Positions 24,432 through 32,843 of a DNA stretch of 64,000 nucleotides are shown piece after piece. The translations under genes were made by a program, and so were the position numbers. The stretch lies in NCBI RefSeq assembly GCF_041817755.1, contig NZ_JBGYBX010000044.1, positions 1 through 64,000 on the forward strand. The letters run 5' to 3'. Each line of letters starts with the position of its first letter. The stretch's first letter is position 1. Source of the DNA: Glaesserella sp041817755. GTDB lineage: Bacteria > Pseudomonadota > Gammaproteobacteria > Enterobacterales > Pasteurellaceae. The notes beneath the pieces are model-generated. The model made no database searches and was not told where the DNA came from. It saw only the letters and a list, made by a program, of their open reading frames with translations.

Positions 24432-24659
24432 ATGGCACGTTATTTCCGTCGTCGTAAGTTCTGCCGTTTCACAGCGGAAAATGTTGTTGAAATCGATTAC
24501 AAAGATATCGCTACATTAAAGAACTATATTTCAGAAAGCGGCAAAATTGTTCCAAGCCGTATCACAGGTACTCGTGCGAAGTATCAACGTCAATTAGCTC
24601 GTGCAATCAAACGCGCTCGCTACCTTGCGTTACTTCCATACACTGACAACCATCAGTAA
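24432..24659 (+). CDS. rpsR: 30S ribosomal protein S18
   Basis: A 75-residue basic bS18: MARYFRRRKFCRFTAENVVE and the conserved RITGTRAKYQRQLARAIKRA. It forms a heterodimer with S6 in the 30S platform. AGGAG lies about eight bases before the start, and the gene follows priB after 11 bases. Confidence 0.98.
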   Translation: MARYFRRRKFCRFTAENVVEIDYKDIATLKNYISESGKIVPSRITGTRAKYQRQLARAIKRARYLALLPYTDNHQ

Positions 24660-24677
24660 TAAGAGAGGAAGAGTACA

Positions 24678-25127
24678 ATGCAAGTTATTTTATTAGACAA
24701 AGTTGCTCAACTTGGTACTGTTGGTGACCAAGTTACCGTTAAAGCAGGTTTTGCTCGTAACTACTTAATCCCACAAGGTAAAGCGGTTATGGCAACGGCG
24801 GCAAACATTGCTCACTTTGAAGCACGTCGTGCAGAATTAGAAGCGAAAGCGGCAGAAGCATTATCTGCAGCACAAGCTCGTGCAGCAGCAATCGCTAACT
24901 TAGCGGCAATCGTAATCACTTCTAAAGCAGGTGATGACGGTCGTTTATTCGGTTCTGTCGGTGCGCGTGATATCGCTGAAGCCGTATCTGCAGCAGGCGT
25001 AGCAGTGACTAAATCTGAAGTGCGTTTACCGGAAGGGGCATTACGTACTATCGGCGAACACGAAGTGAAATTACACTTACACGCCGAAGTCAATGCCGTG
25101 GTAGCTATTAACGTCGTTTCTGAATAA
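24678..25127 (+). CDS. rplI: 50S ribosomal protein L9
   Basis: A 149-residue bL9. N-terminal domain MQVILLDKVAQLGTVGDQVT and FARNYLIPQGKA, then a long helix rich in Ala and Glu (about 40-75), then the C-terminal RNA-binding domain with GRLFGSVGARDI. Last gene of the operon, followed by a clear terminator. Confidence 0.98.
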   Translation: MQVILLDKVAQLGTVGDQVTVKAGFARNYLIPQGKAVMATAANIAHFEARRAELEAKAAEALSAAQARAAAIANLAAIVITSKAGDDGRLFGSVGARDIAEAVSAAGVAVTKSEVRLPEGALRTIGEHEVKLHLHAEVNAVVAINVVSE

Positions 25128-25144
25128 TTGAGAAATCAATAAAA

Positions 25145-25172
25145 AAAACCCGGCATAACCGCCGGGTTTTTT
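25145..25172 (+). terminator. Intrinsic terminator of the rpsF-rplI operon
   Basis: AAACCCGGC ATAACC GCCGGGTTT followed by TTTTG. Confidence 0.92.
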
Positions 25173-25223
25173 GTAAAAAAAGAATCAAAAATATCCGCTT
25201 GTTACGGGTATTGTCAGTCAACA

Positions 25224-25436
25224 TCAGGCTTTTTTCTTCAAAATCGCATACAACTCGTCTTTGAGATGCAATTTTTCTTTTTTCAATACTTCAATTTCGG
25301 TATGGGTTGCAAGTTCAATCCCCGCTTCCATATTTTTGATTTTTTGATCCAGTTCGTTATGTTGCTCAAATAAACGGGCAAAATGGGCATCTTCGATTTT
25401 CAATTTTGTGATTAAGTCACGAAATTCCGGGAACAT
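25224..25436 (-). CDS. YdcH-family (DUF465) small coiled-coil protein
   Basis: A 70-residue, highly charged helical protein: MFPEFRDLITKLKIEDAHFA then DQKIKNMEAGIELATHTEIE, ending in KKKA. This is the DUF465/YdcH pattern, whose role is unknown. A longer frame extends 56 residues upstream, but the ATG at 25436 has AGGAG seven bases away (in CATGAAAAGGAGTC) and gives the family length. It is divergent from the chalcone-isomerase-like gene. Confidence 0.85.
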   Translation of the reverse strand: MFPEFRDLITKLKIEDAHFARLFEQHNELDQKIKNMEAGIELATHTEIEVLKKEKLHLKDELYAILKKKA

Positions 25437-25616
25437 AGTAGACTCCTTTTCATGGTTGATGTCGTAATAATAGTAGCATTTTTCGTTTTTAACGTTGTAA
25501 TTTAATCTGTGTTTTTTGAAGCGGATCACAAAATTTCTACCTGAAAAATCCTTGTTTGCAATGACCTTATTTACGCTATAATGCGAGGGCTGTTTACTAT
25601 CCAATATGGGAAGATG

Positions 25617-26567
25617 ATGCGTTACACCAAACTGATTATATTATCGATTTTATTTTGTTCCCAAACCGTATCGGCAACATGGCAAAAAATTAGCAGTGCC
25701 GATTACATTTGGGGGCCGTTTAAAATTTATACGATTTCCCTTTTTTCGGAGACGGGGAAATACGTGCCGGAATTACGCCCTTTGATGCTCACGTTACAAT
25801 ATGAGAAACCGGTTGACGGACGTGATTTTGCCATTTCGCTTGCCCGTTCATGGTCAAGTCTGGGGATTACGTTACCGGAGCAAGATAAGGTTGTCGATCG
25901 TTTAAGAAAAATATTACCGGACATCAAAAAAGACGATTCCCTCAGCTATATCGCATTACCGGACAGAGGGTATTTTGTGCTGAATGATATTGTGATTCCG
26001 GAAGAATTTAACAAAGATTTTAACGATGCCGTGTTAGCCGTATGGCTTGATCCTCGGGTTGAAATCGGGCGTAAATTATTAGCGGTTAAGCCGGATCAAA
26101 CCGCGGAAGAAAAGCATTCGCCGGCGATAACACCGCAAAATGCGGATAACAATTCGGCGACAACGGAAATTGATATATCTCAGGCGCCGATTATTGACGG
26201 TGTGTTGGAACAACTTAAACCAAAAACGGAAAATCAATCGAAATCAGAAAATAATCAACCGGAAGCTCCACAACAAGCGGTCAGTTCCGAGCAACATATT
26301 GCAAAAACGGCAAACAGCGTAGAGCCACCGAAAACGGAGTCTGTAGAACAGAAAGCAACGGTAGAAGAGTCTAAAGCGGAAAATAATGCGAACGCTCCTG
26401 CTCAGCCTGCTGAAGAGACACCGCCACAACCTAAACCGGTTGAAGTCAAAAAAACGGAACCACAAAAACCGGTAGAAAAATCGATGGAAAACGAGCAGTC
26501 GGAGCCGGAAATTGAAATTCGTCCTCCGGCGGATCCGCTGCCTGAAGCTACACGTCCGGTGTCGTAG
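25617..26567 (+). CDS. Exported chalcone-isomerase-like protein with long charged tail
   Basis: A 316-residue protein with a signal peptide (MRYTKLIILSILFCSQTVSA). A chalcone-isomerase-like domain covers about 22-165, with ISSADYIWGPFKIYTISLFS and AVLAVWLDPRVEIGRKLL. A tail of about 150 residues rich in Glu, Lys, Pro, Gln and Asn follows and looks disordered. Bacterial members of this fold have no known reaction; no flavonoid role is implied. GGGAAG precedes the start (ATG at 25614 or 25617). A TATAAT lies about 35 bases upstream. The gene ends five bases before a TreR-like repressor. One uptake sequence (26273-26281) is inside the tail. Confidence 0.72.
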   Translation: MRYTKLIILSILFCSQTVSATWQKISSADYIWGPFKIYTISLFSETGKYVPELRPLMLTLQYEKPVDGRDFAISLARSWSSLGITLPEQDKVVDRLRKILPDIKKDDSLSYIALPDRGYFVLNDIVIPEEFNKDFNDAVLAVWLDPRVEIGRKLLAVKPDQTAEEKHSPAITPQNADNNSATTEIDISQAPIIDGVLEQLKPKTENQSKSENNQPEAPQQAVSSEQHIAKTANSVEPPKTESVEQKATVEESKAENNANAPAQPAEETPPQPKPVEVKKTEPQKPVEKSMENEQSEPEIEIRPPADPLPEATRPVS

Positions 26568-26571
26568 TCTG

Positions 26572-27510
26572 ATGAAATATACAATCAAAGATATTGCCCG
26601 CTTATGTGATGTGGGCAAATCCACTGTTTCCCGCGTACTGAATCATGATCCGAAGGTCAGTGACGCTACGCGCCGGAAGGTACAAACGGTCGTCGATGCT
26701 TTAGGCTTTAAACCGAACCGTAGTGCACGAGCGATGCGCGGTGCAACCGAGCCCGTCGTGGGGATTATTGTGACCCGTTTGAATTCCCCCGCGGAATCAC
26801 AAACGTTGAGTGCGATATTGCATGAGTTACATCAACAGGAGATCACTCCGCTCATTGTTGAAAGTCAATTTCAACCGGAGCAGGTAAAACGCCATTTTAA
26901 ACTGTTTCAACAACGGCAAGTTGACGGTATCGTGTTGTTCGGTTTTTCCCAATTACCGGCGACATTGGTTAAAGAATGGAAGGGGGCGTTGGTAGCGGTT
27001 GCCCGTCAATATGAAAATACGGCATCGGTATTTTACGATGATGAAAATGCCGTGAAGATATTAATGGCACAATTGTATGCGCAAGGTCATCGACAGATCG
27101 CATATTTGGGGGTCTGCGATCGGGATGAAACCACCGGGAAGCTGCGTAATCAAACCTATGTAAGATTTTGCGAGCAATACGGTTTAGAACCGAATTTGGT
27201 TAAAGCGGAATTGGGGGCGGAGAGCGGTTATCAGCACATGCCGATCCTGTTTGAAAAACCGGTTTCCGCCGTACTGTGTGCCAGTAGCAGTCTTGCTATC
27301 GGTGCCGTGAAATATTTGCATGAAACGGGGCAAAACCGACCGCTTGCATGCGTCGGGGAAAATGAGTTATTGCAATATGTTGTGCCGGAGTTACTCTGTT
27401 TGGATTTCGGTTATCCGCAGGCGGGGAAGTGGGCGGTAGAATTGTTATTAGCGCAATTAAGCGGTGATCGGCGTATCGAACAACGTCGCGTGCCTTGCCG
27501 ATTAGTATAA
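26572..27510 (+). CDS. treR: LacI-family repressor resembling TreR
   Basis: A 312-residue regulator. The helix-turn-helix reads YTIKDIARLCDVGKSTVSRV, with the hinge ARAMRG at about 56-61. The sensor domain tracks E. coli TreR closely (VGIIVTRLNS, VDGIVLFGF, ASVFYDDENAVKILMAQLY). TreR represses trehalose uptake genes and responds to trehalose 6-phosphate. No treB or treC lies in this window. The ATG at 26572 is chosen because it gives the canonical N-terminus; it follows the upstream stop by four bases. Target genes must be elsewhere, or the ligand has changed. Confidence 0.8.
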   Translation: MKYTIKDIARLCDVGKSTVSRVLNHDPKVSDATRRKVQTVVDALGFKPNRSARAMRGATEPVVGIIVTRLNSPAESQTLSAILHELHQQEITPLIVESQFQPEQVKRHFKLFQQRQVDGIVLFGFSQLPATLVKEWKGALVAVARQYENTASVFYDDENAVKILMAQLYAQGHRQIAYLGVCDRDETTGKLRNQTYVRFCEQYGLEPNLVKAELGAESGYQHMPILFEKPVSAVLCASSSLAIGAVKYLHETGQNRPLACVGENELLQYVVPELLCLDFGYPQAGKWAVELLLAQLSGDRRIEQRRVPCRLV

Positions 27511-27515
27511 AACGA

Positions 27516-27545
27516 AGCCTTGTCGGAACCCGACAAGGCTTTATT
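27516..27545. terminator. Terminator between treR-like gene and lysE-like gene
   Basis: AGCCTTGTCGG AAC CCGACAAGGCT: a perfect 11-base-pair stem, followed by TTATT on the plus strand and by CGTTTTAT on the minus strand. Serves convergent genes. Confidence 0.85.
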
Positions 27546-27549
27546 GATA

Positions 27550-28170
27550 TCAGAGAAGCGTGAAGATGCCTTCATAAATTAATTTGGCTCCGAATAGCAT
27601 AAACACGGCACCGGCAAAATTATCCAAATATCGATTATGTTTGGCATAAAAAGTGCGGATATGTTTGTGTGAAAACAATAACGCAATGAAAATAAAATAG
27701 ACAAGTGCGCTACCGACTAAAATTAATAGTACCAACAAACTATCTTGTAAACGAGACAAGTTTGATACATAACCTGCCAATACGCTACTGAAGAAAACCA
27801 CGATTTTAGGATTAGACAGATTGATCATTAAGCCTTTTAAGATCTCTTTCCATGCGGATGTCGGCTTGGGCTGCAGGGCGCGTTCATCCAAGACGGCGCT
27901 TTTCGTGATTTGTAGCATTTTAAAACCATTGTAAGCGAGGTAGCTTCCGCCCAATATCATCAAAATATATTGGAATAACGGAATATGTTTGTTTAGAAAA
28001 GTCAATCCGAATAAGACGATCAATGACCAAAAAGCCACGCCGATGGTAATCCCGATCGTGCCGAGTACGGCATTACGACGGGTATCGCTCATTGCTTTTC
28101 GGCTGACATAAAAGAAGTCGGGCCCGGGGCTGACTAATCCGATTAACTGCACGAAGAAAATTGTCCACAT
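27550..28170 (-). CDS. LysE/RhtB-family amino-acid exporter
   Basis: A 206-residue, six-segment exporter. The family start LIGLVSPGPDFFYVSRKAMS is present, followed by GITIGVAFWSLIVLFGLTFL. Relatives export threonine, homoserine, lysine or leucine; the substrate is not evident. The ATG at 28170 overlaps the pgpA stop as TGATG. A GTG four codons upstream is less likely. The gene is the last of nusB-thiL-pgpA-lysE, an order I know from other Pasteurellaceae. Confidence 0.88.
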   Translation of the reverse strand: MWTIFFVQLIGLVSPGPDFFYVSRKAMSDTRRNAVLGTIGITIGVAFWSLIVLFGLTFLNKHIPLFQYILMILGGSYLAYNGFKMLQITKSAVLDERALQPKPTSAWKEILKGLMINLSNPKIVVFFSSVLAGYVSNLSRLQDSLLVLLILVGSALVYFIFIALLFSHKHIRTFYAKHNRYLDNFAGAVFMLFGAKLIYEGIFTLL

Positions 28171-28640
28171 CAGAACCACCAATAAATAACGTGAAGCGTT
28201 ATAAGCGTATAAATTGCCGCTAAAATATCATCAAACATAATGCCTAGCCCACCGTGTAGGTGTTGATCAAAATAACGGATCGGATAAGGTTTCGTGATAT
28301 CAAAAAAGCGGAAAATAATAAAAGTGAGTAAATAGTTCAGCCAATTGTGTGCGGGTAAAAAGGTAAAAATCAGAAAAACGGCCACGATTTCATCCCACAC
28401 GATTCTACCGTCGTCATGTACGTTTAAATCTTGGCTTACTGCTTGGCATATATAACAACCGCCGATAAAAGCAACGAACGTCAATAAGAGAAAAAATAGG
28501 GGAGAGGTCGTGATAAACGATAAGAGTATCGATATCACCAGTCCGACCAATGATCCCCACGTACCCGGTGCGGGAGTAATTAAACCCGAACCAAAGCCGA
28601 AAGCTAAGCAATGTGTCGGTTTTTTTAAGTTGATATTCAT
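28170..28640 (-). CDS. pgpA: Phosphatidylglycerophosphatase A
   Basis: A 156-residue membrane phosphatase converting phosphatidylglycerol phosphate to phosphatidylglycerol. Motifs: FGFGSGLITPAPGTWGSLVG, DDGRIVWDEIVAVF (catalytic acidic cluster) and HGGLGIMFDDILAAI. Three to four hydrophobic segments. Overlaps the lysE-like start by one base and follows thiL after three bases. Confidence 0.95.
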   Translation of the reverse strand: MNINLKKPTHCLAFGFGSGLITPAPGTWGSLVGLVISILLSFITTSPLFFLLLTFVAFIGGCYICQAVSQDLNVHDDGRIVWDEIVAVFLIFTFLPAHNWLNYLLTFIIFRFFDITKPYPIRYFDQHLHGGLGIMFDDILAAIYTLITLHVIYWWF

Positions 28641-28643
28641 AGA

Positions 28644-29612
28644 TTATTTAAAATGGTCAAACCCGATATGATTGGGAAGTGAAACCGTTTTTCCTCGTTT
28701 GATTAACGTAATTTGAGATGCGACGTTATCGGTAATCCAACCAATATGGTGGAAGGGTATACCTAACTCGGTCAGCCTTTTTTCCATTTCGGCACATTGT
28801 TGTTCGGGGACGGTAAAACAAAGTTCGTAATCTTCGCCGCCGGTTAAGGCAAACTGTTCCGCGTTTTCCAAAGAATAACAGGCTTGTAAGGCTGCAGATA
28901 GCGGCAGTTTATCCAAGTCAATTTCCGCCGAACATTGACTGCGTTCGAGAATGTGCCCTAAGTCTGCCAGTAATCCGTCTGAAATATCAATGGCACAGCA
29001 GCTGTAATCCAGCAATTGTTGCCCGAGTTCAACTCGTGGTGTCGGATGCAAATGGCGCTTAACCAAATAGCGTCGAGTATCATCTTGTGCTGTGTGATGA
29101 AGGAGTATATCCAATCCTGCCGCACTGTCGCCTAAAAAGCCCGAAACATACAACGCATCACCGACCTTGGCTTGGTGGCGGAACAGACCTTTTGATGCGG
29201 GTAATACGCCTTGTGCCGTGAGCGTTATCGATAAGTGACCTTTCGTAGTATCTCCACCAATCAGCGCGACTTGGTATTGATCCAAGATCGAAAAAAGACT
29301 CCGGCTGAATGCCGAGAGCCAATCGTGATTAACCTCAGGAAGCGTCAGAGCAAGGGAGACCCACGTCGGTTTCGCCCCCATTGCCGCCAAATCGCTTAAG
29401 TTAACGGCAACGGCTTTATAGGCTAAATCGGCAGGAGAAATGTCAGGCAGGAAATGGGTACCGGACACTAACGTATCCGTGGTAATAGCCAAGCGTTGAT
29501 TTGATTCAATCATCGTCACCGCACAGTCATCGCCGATCGATTGCAAAATATCGTGACGATCCGACCGCTTGTTACGGCTGAAATAGCGTTTAATCAAATC
29601 AAACTCGCCCAT
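28644..29612 (-). CDS. thiL: Thiamine-monophosphate kinase
   Basis: A 322-residue ThiL, phosphorylating thiamine monophosphate to the active pyrophosphate. Motifs: MGEFDLIKRYF, GDDCAVT, TTDTLVSGTHFLPD, AVNLSDLAAMGAKP, GGDTTKG and LTGGEDYELCFTVP. Eight bases downstream of nusB. An uptake sequence sits inside the gene at 29564-29572. Confidence 0.97.
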   Translation of the reverse strand: MGEFDLIKRYFSRNKRSDRHDILQSIGDDCAVTMIESNQRLAITTDTLVSGTHFLPDISPADLAYKAVAVNLSDLAAMGAKPTWVSLALTLPEVNHDWLSAFSRSLFSILDQYQVALIGGDTTKGHLSITLTAQGVLPASKGLFRHQAKVGDALYVSGFLGDSAAGLDILLHHTAQDDTRRYLVKRHLHPTPRVELGQQLLDYSCCAIDISDGLLADLGHILERSQCSAEIDLDKLPLSAALQACYSLENAEQFALTGGEDYELCFTVPEQQCAEMEKRLTELGIPFHHIGWITDNVASQITLIKRGKTVSLPNHIGFDHFK

Positions 29613-29620
29613 TGCCGCCT

Positions 29621-30034
29621 CTATTTACGACCGAGAGTCGGTGCTAATTTGTCAAGAACGCCGTTGATGTATTTATGGCTGTCATCCGCTCCGAAGACTT
29701 TGGCGACTTCAATACCTTCGTTGATCGCTACTTTGTACGGAACATCCTGTTCAAACTGCAATTCATAAGCGGATAAACGCAAAATTGTCCGTTCAATCGG
29801 ATCCAGTTCGGATTCTGTGCGATCCAAATGCGGGCGTAATGATGCGTCAACGGCTTCGATGTGTTCGACGGTTCCCCGTAATAATCGGCGGAAATAAGGC
29901 ATGTCAACGCCTTTCATATCCTGATCGGTAACAAAAGCAAGTTCAACCTGCTCAATACTATTTTGTGAAATATACCAAGAATAAAGCGCCTGCACTGCAC
30001 ATTCTCTGGCTCGGCGGCGTGGAGAAACTTTCAT
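29621..30034 (-). CDS. nusB: Transcription antitermination factor NusB
   Basis: A 137-residue NusB that joins NusE (S10) at boxA RNA in rRNA antitermination. Motifs: RRRARECAVQALYSW at the N-terminus, then LSAYELQFEQDVPYKVAINEG and AKVFGADDSHKYINGVLDKL. Followed closely by thiL. The upstream gene, comE, ends 51 bases away with no obvious terminator, so some com transcripts may read into nusB. Confidence 0.97.
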   Translation of the reverse strand: MKVSPRRRARECAVQALYSWYISQNSIEQVELAFVTDQDMKGVDMPYFRRLLRGTVEHIEAVDASLRPHLDRTESELDPIERTILRLSAYELQFEQDVPYKVAINEGIEVAKVFGADDSHKYINGVLDKLAPTLGRK

Positions 30035-30085
30035 AAAACCTCAATATTTATCTTAAAAAAGGTAGCGGATTTTATCATATTCCCC

Positions 30086-31384
30086 TTATTTTTGCTTGGA
30101 TTTATTCGCAGACTGCCCGTTAATCGGTGTTGAGGGAACAAGGTAAGGCGTGACGAAAATAACCAATTCACGCTTGACGATTTTGTCCCGGCTTTGGCTG
30201 AATAAATGTTTTAAAAACGGAACGCTGCCTAACACCGGAACTTTATCTTCCCCTTTTGAGAGCAAATGTTGGAAAATACCGCCCAGTACGATGGTCTCCC
30301 CGTGTTTGGCAAAGACTTGCGTGTTAATTTCCTGCTTATCAATCGTAATCAACGCATTGTTACCGCTTTGGTTGTTCGGGGAGTTTTGGCTGATGATTAA
30401 ATCAAGCAGAATTTGATTATGTTTTGACAGATGTGGGGTAACTTCTAAACCGAGGACGGCTTCCCGAAATTCGATGTCGGTGACTTCATCTTTTTTACTG
30501 TAAACGGCATAGGGAATTTCAGTGCCTTGTTTAATACTGGCGCTTTTTTTATTGGTTGTCAGTAAACGCGGGCTGGCAATGATTTCGACGCTGTTTTCAC
30601 GTTCTAATGCCGTCAATTCTAAATCCAGTACACGGCTGTTGATGGTGGCGACTTGTAATGCCATTGACGCGGCGTTGTTTACCGGGAAGTTAACATTCAA
30701 GTTGTTGACTTGTAGCCCGTTGCCTTCTAGATTGCCGGCGAATTTATGGTATCCGTCGGTCGGTGAAAATACCCCCCAGCGTACCCCGAGTTCTTGTAAA
30801 TGTTCGCTGCTGATAGTGACGATACGGGCTTCGATGGCGATCTGTTCGGTCGGTTTATCGAGAGCGTTAATGAGATCGGCAAAGTGTTTCACGCCTTCTT
30901 TACTGTCTTTAATGATTAGGCTGTTGCTACGATCGTCAAAGTGAATATAACCGTTTTCCGACAAAATATTACCATGTCCTTTGGTTAGGGATTCAATCAC
31001 TTCGGAAGCTTTGGCGTAATGTAACGGAATGGTTTTGGTCACTAATTTCGGCGCCGTTGAAACAGGTGTCGTTGGCAGAGATACGTCGACATTCGGTGTG
31101 TCCGCCTTTGTACGGGACGGATTGATATAATAAATGTCCGATTCTTTTTTAACCGATAATTGATTGATTTTGGCAATGCTGTCGAGTATTTCGTCAAAAT
31201 GGCGGTTCTCAAGGCGAAGCGTTTTGATATCTTTGACTTCATCAAATAAGACGACATTCTTTCCGTTTTCTTCGGCAAGGTAGGCAATAATTTCCGCCGT
31301 CGGTGCATTTTTTAAGGCGATAGACATCGTATCGGCAGCGGACGGTAAGGTGAATAATACAAGGCAATAAACGAAATAACGCAC
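30086..31384 (-). CDS. comE: ComE, secretin for DNA uptake (PilQ-like)
   Basis: A 432-residue outer-membrane secretin through which the type IV pilus-like competence machine takes up DNA. A short signal sequence (VRYFVYCLVLFTLPSAADT) is followed by secretin N-domains (about 20-180). The secretin core covers about 190-420, with VEIIASPRLLTTNKKSASIKQG, the VLGGIFQ region and KRELVIFVTPYLV. The GTG at 31384 is chosen because AGGAGA lies four bases away; upstream ATGs lack this and lie in comD. Last gene of comABCDE here; comF is not adjacent. Confidence 0.93.
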   Translation of the reverse strand: MRYFVYCLVLFTLPSAADTMSIALKNAPTAEIIAYLAEENGKNVVLFDEVKDIKTLRLENRHFDEILDSIAKINQLSVKKESDIYYINPSRTKADTPNVDVSLPTTPVSTAPKLVTKTIPLHYAKASEVIESLTKGHGNILSENGYIHFDDRSNSLIIKDSKEGVKHFADLINALDKPTEQIAIEARIVTISSEHLQELGVRWGVFSPTDGYHKFAGNLEGNGLQVNNLNVNFPVNNAASMALQVATINSRVLDLELTALERENSVEIIASPRLLTTNKKSASIKQGTEIPYAVYSKKDEVTDIEFREAVLGLEVTPHLSKHNQILLDLIISQNSPNNQSGNNALITIDKQEINTQVFAKHGETIVLGGIFQHLLSKGEDKVPVLGSVPFLKHLFSQSRDKIVKRELVIFVTPYLVPSTPINGQSANKSKQK

Positions 31385-31392
31385 AATGTCTC

Positions 31393-31794
31393 CTATAAAG
31401 TTAAGATTACAAGATAAGGGGCATGACACTCATCGGTTTTTTGCCAATCAATGTAATGAAGGCTTTTTAAATCCATCTGTCGGAATTGAATCATGGCAGG
31501 TGAAATCAGATCCTGCGGTTTAAAGCGATACAACCGCTTATTTTCATCGATAAATAATGCATGAGATTGTTGATTCAGCCGAGTTAGTCCGATCAATGTC
31601 AGTTTTTCGAATTCAATCGGCATATTCAATATGTTGACGTCCTGCTCGGCATAACAAGCGGTCTGTTTGGCGCTATTTTTTGCAATGTCGGTTGACATCG
31701 AGGGATGTCGGTTTTGGGTCTCCTCGGCGTAAAACGGATTTGAGTAACCCGTAACGGAATAGAAACACAGTATAAAATAAATGATTTTCGGCAT
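31393..31794 (-). CDS. comD: ComD competence protein (PilP-like)
   Basis: A 133-residue exported protein with a signal peptide (MPKIIYFILCFYSVTGYS). No strong motif is visible. The stretch MPIEFEKLTLIGLTRLNQQS resembles PilP-type HR domains that bind the secretin. The name comes mainly from its place between comC and comE in the order known from H. influenzae. An uptake sequence is inside at 31654-31662. Confidence 0.8.
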   Translation of the reverse strand: MPKIIYFILCFYSVTGYSNPFYAEETQNRHPSMSTDIAKNSAKQTACYAEQDVNILNMPIEFEKLTLIGLTRLNQQSHALFIDENKRLYRFKPQDLISPAMIQFRQMDLKSLHYIDWQKTDECHAPYLVILTL

Positions 31795-31804
31795 AATATC
31801 TCCT

Positions 31805-32323
31805 TTAAGGTAACACGGATAAAGTTGTATTTAATTGAACCAAGCGATCATGCCCGAGTTTAATTAAGCTGATTTCTTTGAATTTAAGGCTATCCAAGCG
31901 ATTTAATTGATGAATAATATGAAATATCTTTTCGGTTTGTTGGTTTACGGTTAAATAAACAACTTTTCCGTTATCGAAGCCCCACTGAATATGTTCAATA
32001 TTCGCTTGGTCATGATCCAAGACGGATTTAATTTGTTGATGAAGAGAAGCGAGATTTCCTTCTTTTTTATTGATATTGATTTGATGGTTTTGCAGACTTT
32101 TCAGCAATTCGTTTTCTGTTAATAAGCGTTGCTGCAACATTCGGTGTTGTTGGCGGTTTGTCTCATCGGTATTCGATAAATAAAGATAATAGAGGGCCGG
32201 GTAAGTAAGAATGCACAGGACACTCAGGCTACAAAGAGATATAAAACGGGTATGTACTATCGTAAATAATTTATACGGTAAATTTAGTGGTTTAATATAT
32301 TGACGTAATATCATGTTTTTCAT
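31805..32323 (-). CDS. comC: ComC competence protein (PilO-like)
   Basis: A 172-residue protein with one membrane segment (about 26-48) and a periplasmic coiled-coil region (about 55-95, rich in Gln, Leu, Glu). This is the layout of PilO in type IV pilus alignment complexes. Low sequence conservation means the call depends on operon position. ATG codons at the first and fourth codons are both possible starts. Follows comB after one base. Confidence 0.8.
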   Translation of the reverse strand: MKNMILRQYIKPLNLPYKLFTIVHTRFISLCSLSVLCILTYPALYYLYLSNTDETNRQQHRMLQQRLLTENELLKSLQNHQININKKEGNLASLHQQIKSVLDHDQANIEHIQWGFDNGKVVYLTVNQQTEKIFHIIHQLNRLDSLKFKEISLIKLGHDRLVQLNTTLSVLP

Positions 32324-32324
32324 G

Positions 32325-32843
32325 TTATTTTTCCAATGTAATCATCAGCCCGAACTCAATTTGATGCGTTTCGTTGGTTTTCAAATCGTCGATTTTGTAC
32401 AAATATTGATGAGCCTGGAGGTATTTTTCCAACGATTCCAATTCTGTTTGATGCGTTAATTTTCCGACGAGTTTGAGTTTTAAACCGTCATTAACGGCAA
32501 GTTGCGCCATTTCTAAACTCCCTTTGAGGGATAAATGTTGTAAGAAAACGATGAAATCATCGATTTTTTTCGTATCAATGATGTTTTGAACAGACGGCAC
32601 AAATTGGTGATGTTGAATTTTCAATACCTGTTCTTGAGCGGTTTGAAGCGTTTGCGTCAGTTGGTCAATTTGCGCAACGGTTTGCTTGTTTTTCTGTTCG
32701 AGGTAATCGTTATATTGACTGATTACATAGGCTGCAGAGCACGAAAGCGCAATACAGCCGATTAAGCACAAGAGCTTTCGTAAAACGGCATTTGTCCATT
32801 GTTGTGCACGGCGCTCGGAGAGATCTATACCTTGCCATTCCAT
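32325..32843 (-). CDS. comB: ComB competence protein (PilN-like)
   Basis: A 172-residue protein with a short cytoplasmic N-terminus, one membrane segment (about 24-46) and a coiled coil (about 50-85). This is the PilN layout. PilN's cytoplasmic N-terminus binds the actin-like PilM (ComA). It overlaps comA by 19 bases. Assigned by architecture and operon position. Confidence 0.8.
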   Translation of the reverse strand: MEWQGIDLSERRAQQWTNAVLRKLLCLIGCIALSCSAAYVISQYNDYLEQKNKQTVAQIDQLTQTLQTAQEQVLKIQHHQFVPSVQNIIDTKKIDDFIVFLQHLSLKGSLEMAQLAVNDGLKLKLVGKLTHQTELESLEKYLQAHQYLYKIDDLKTNETHQIEFGLMITLEK

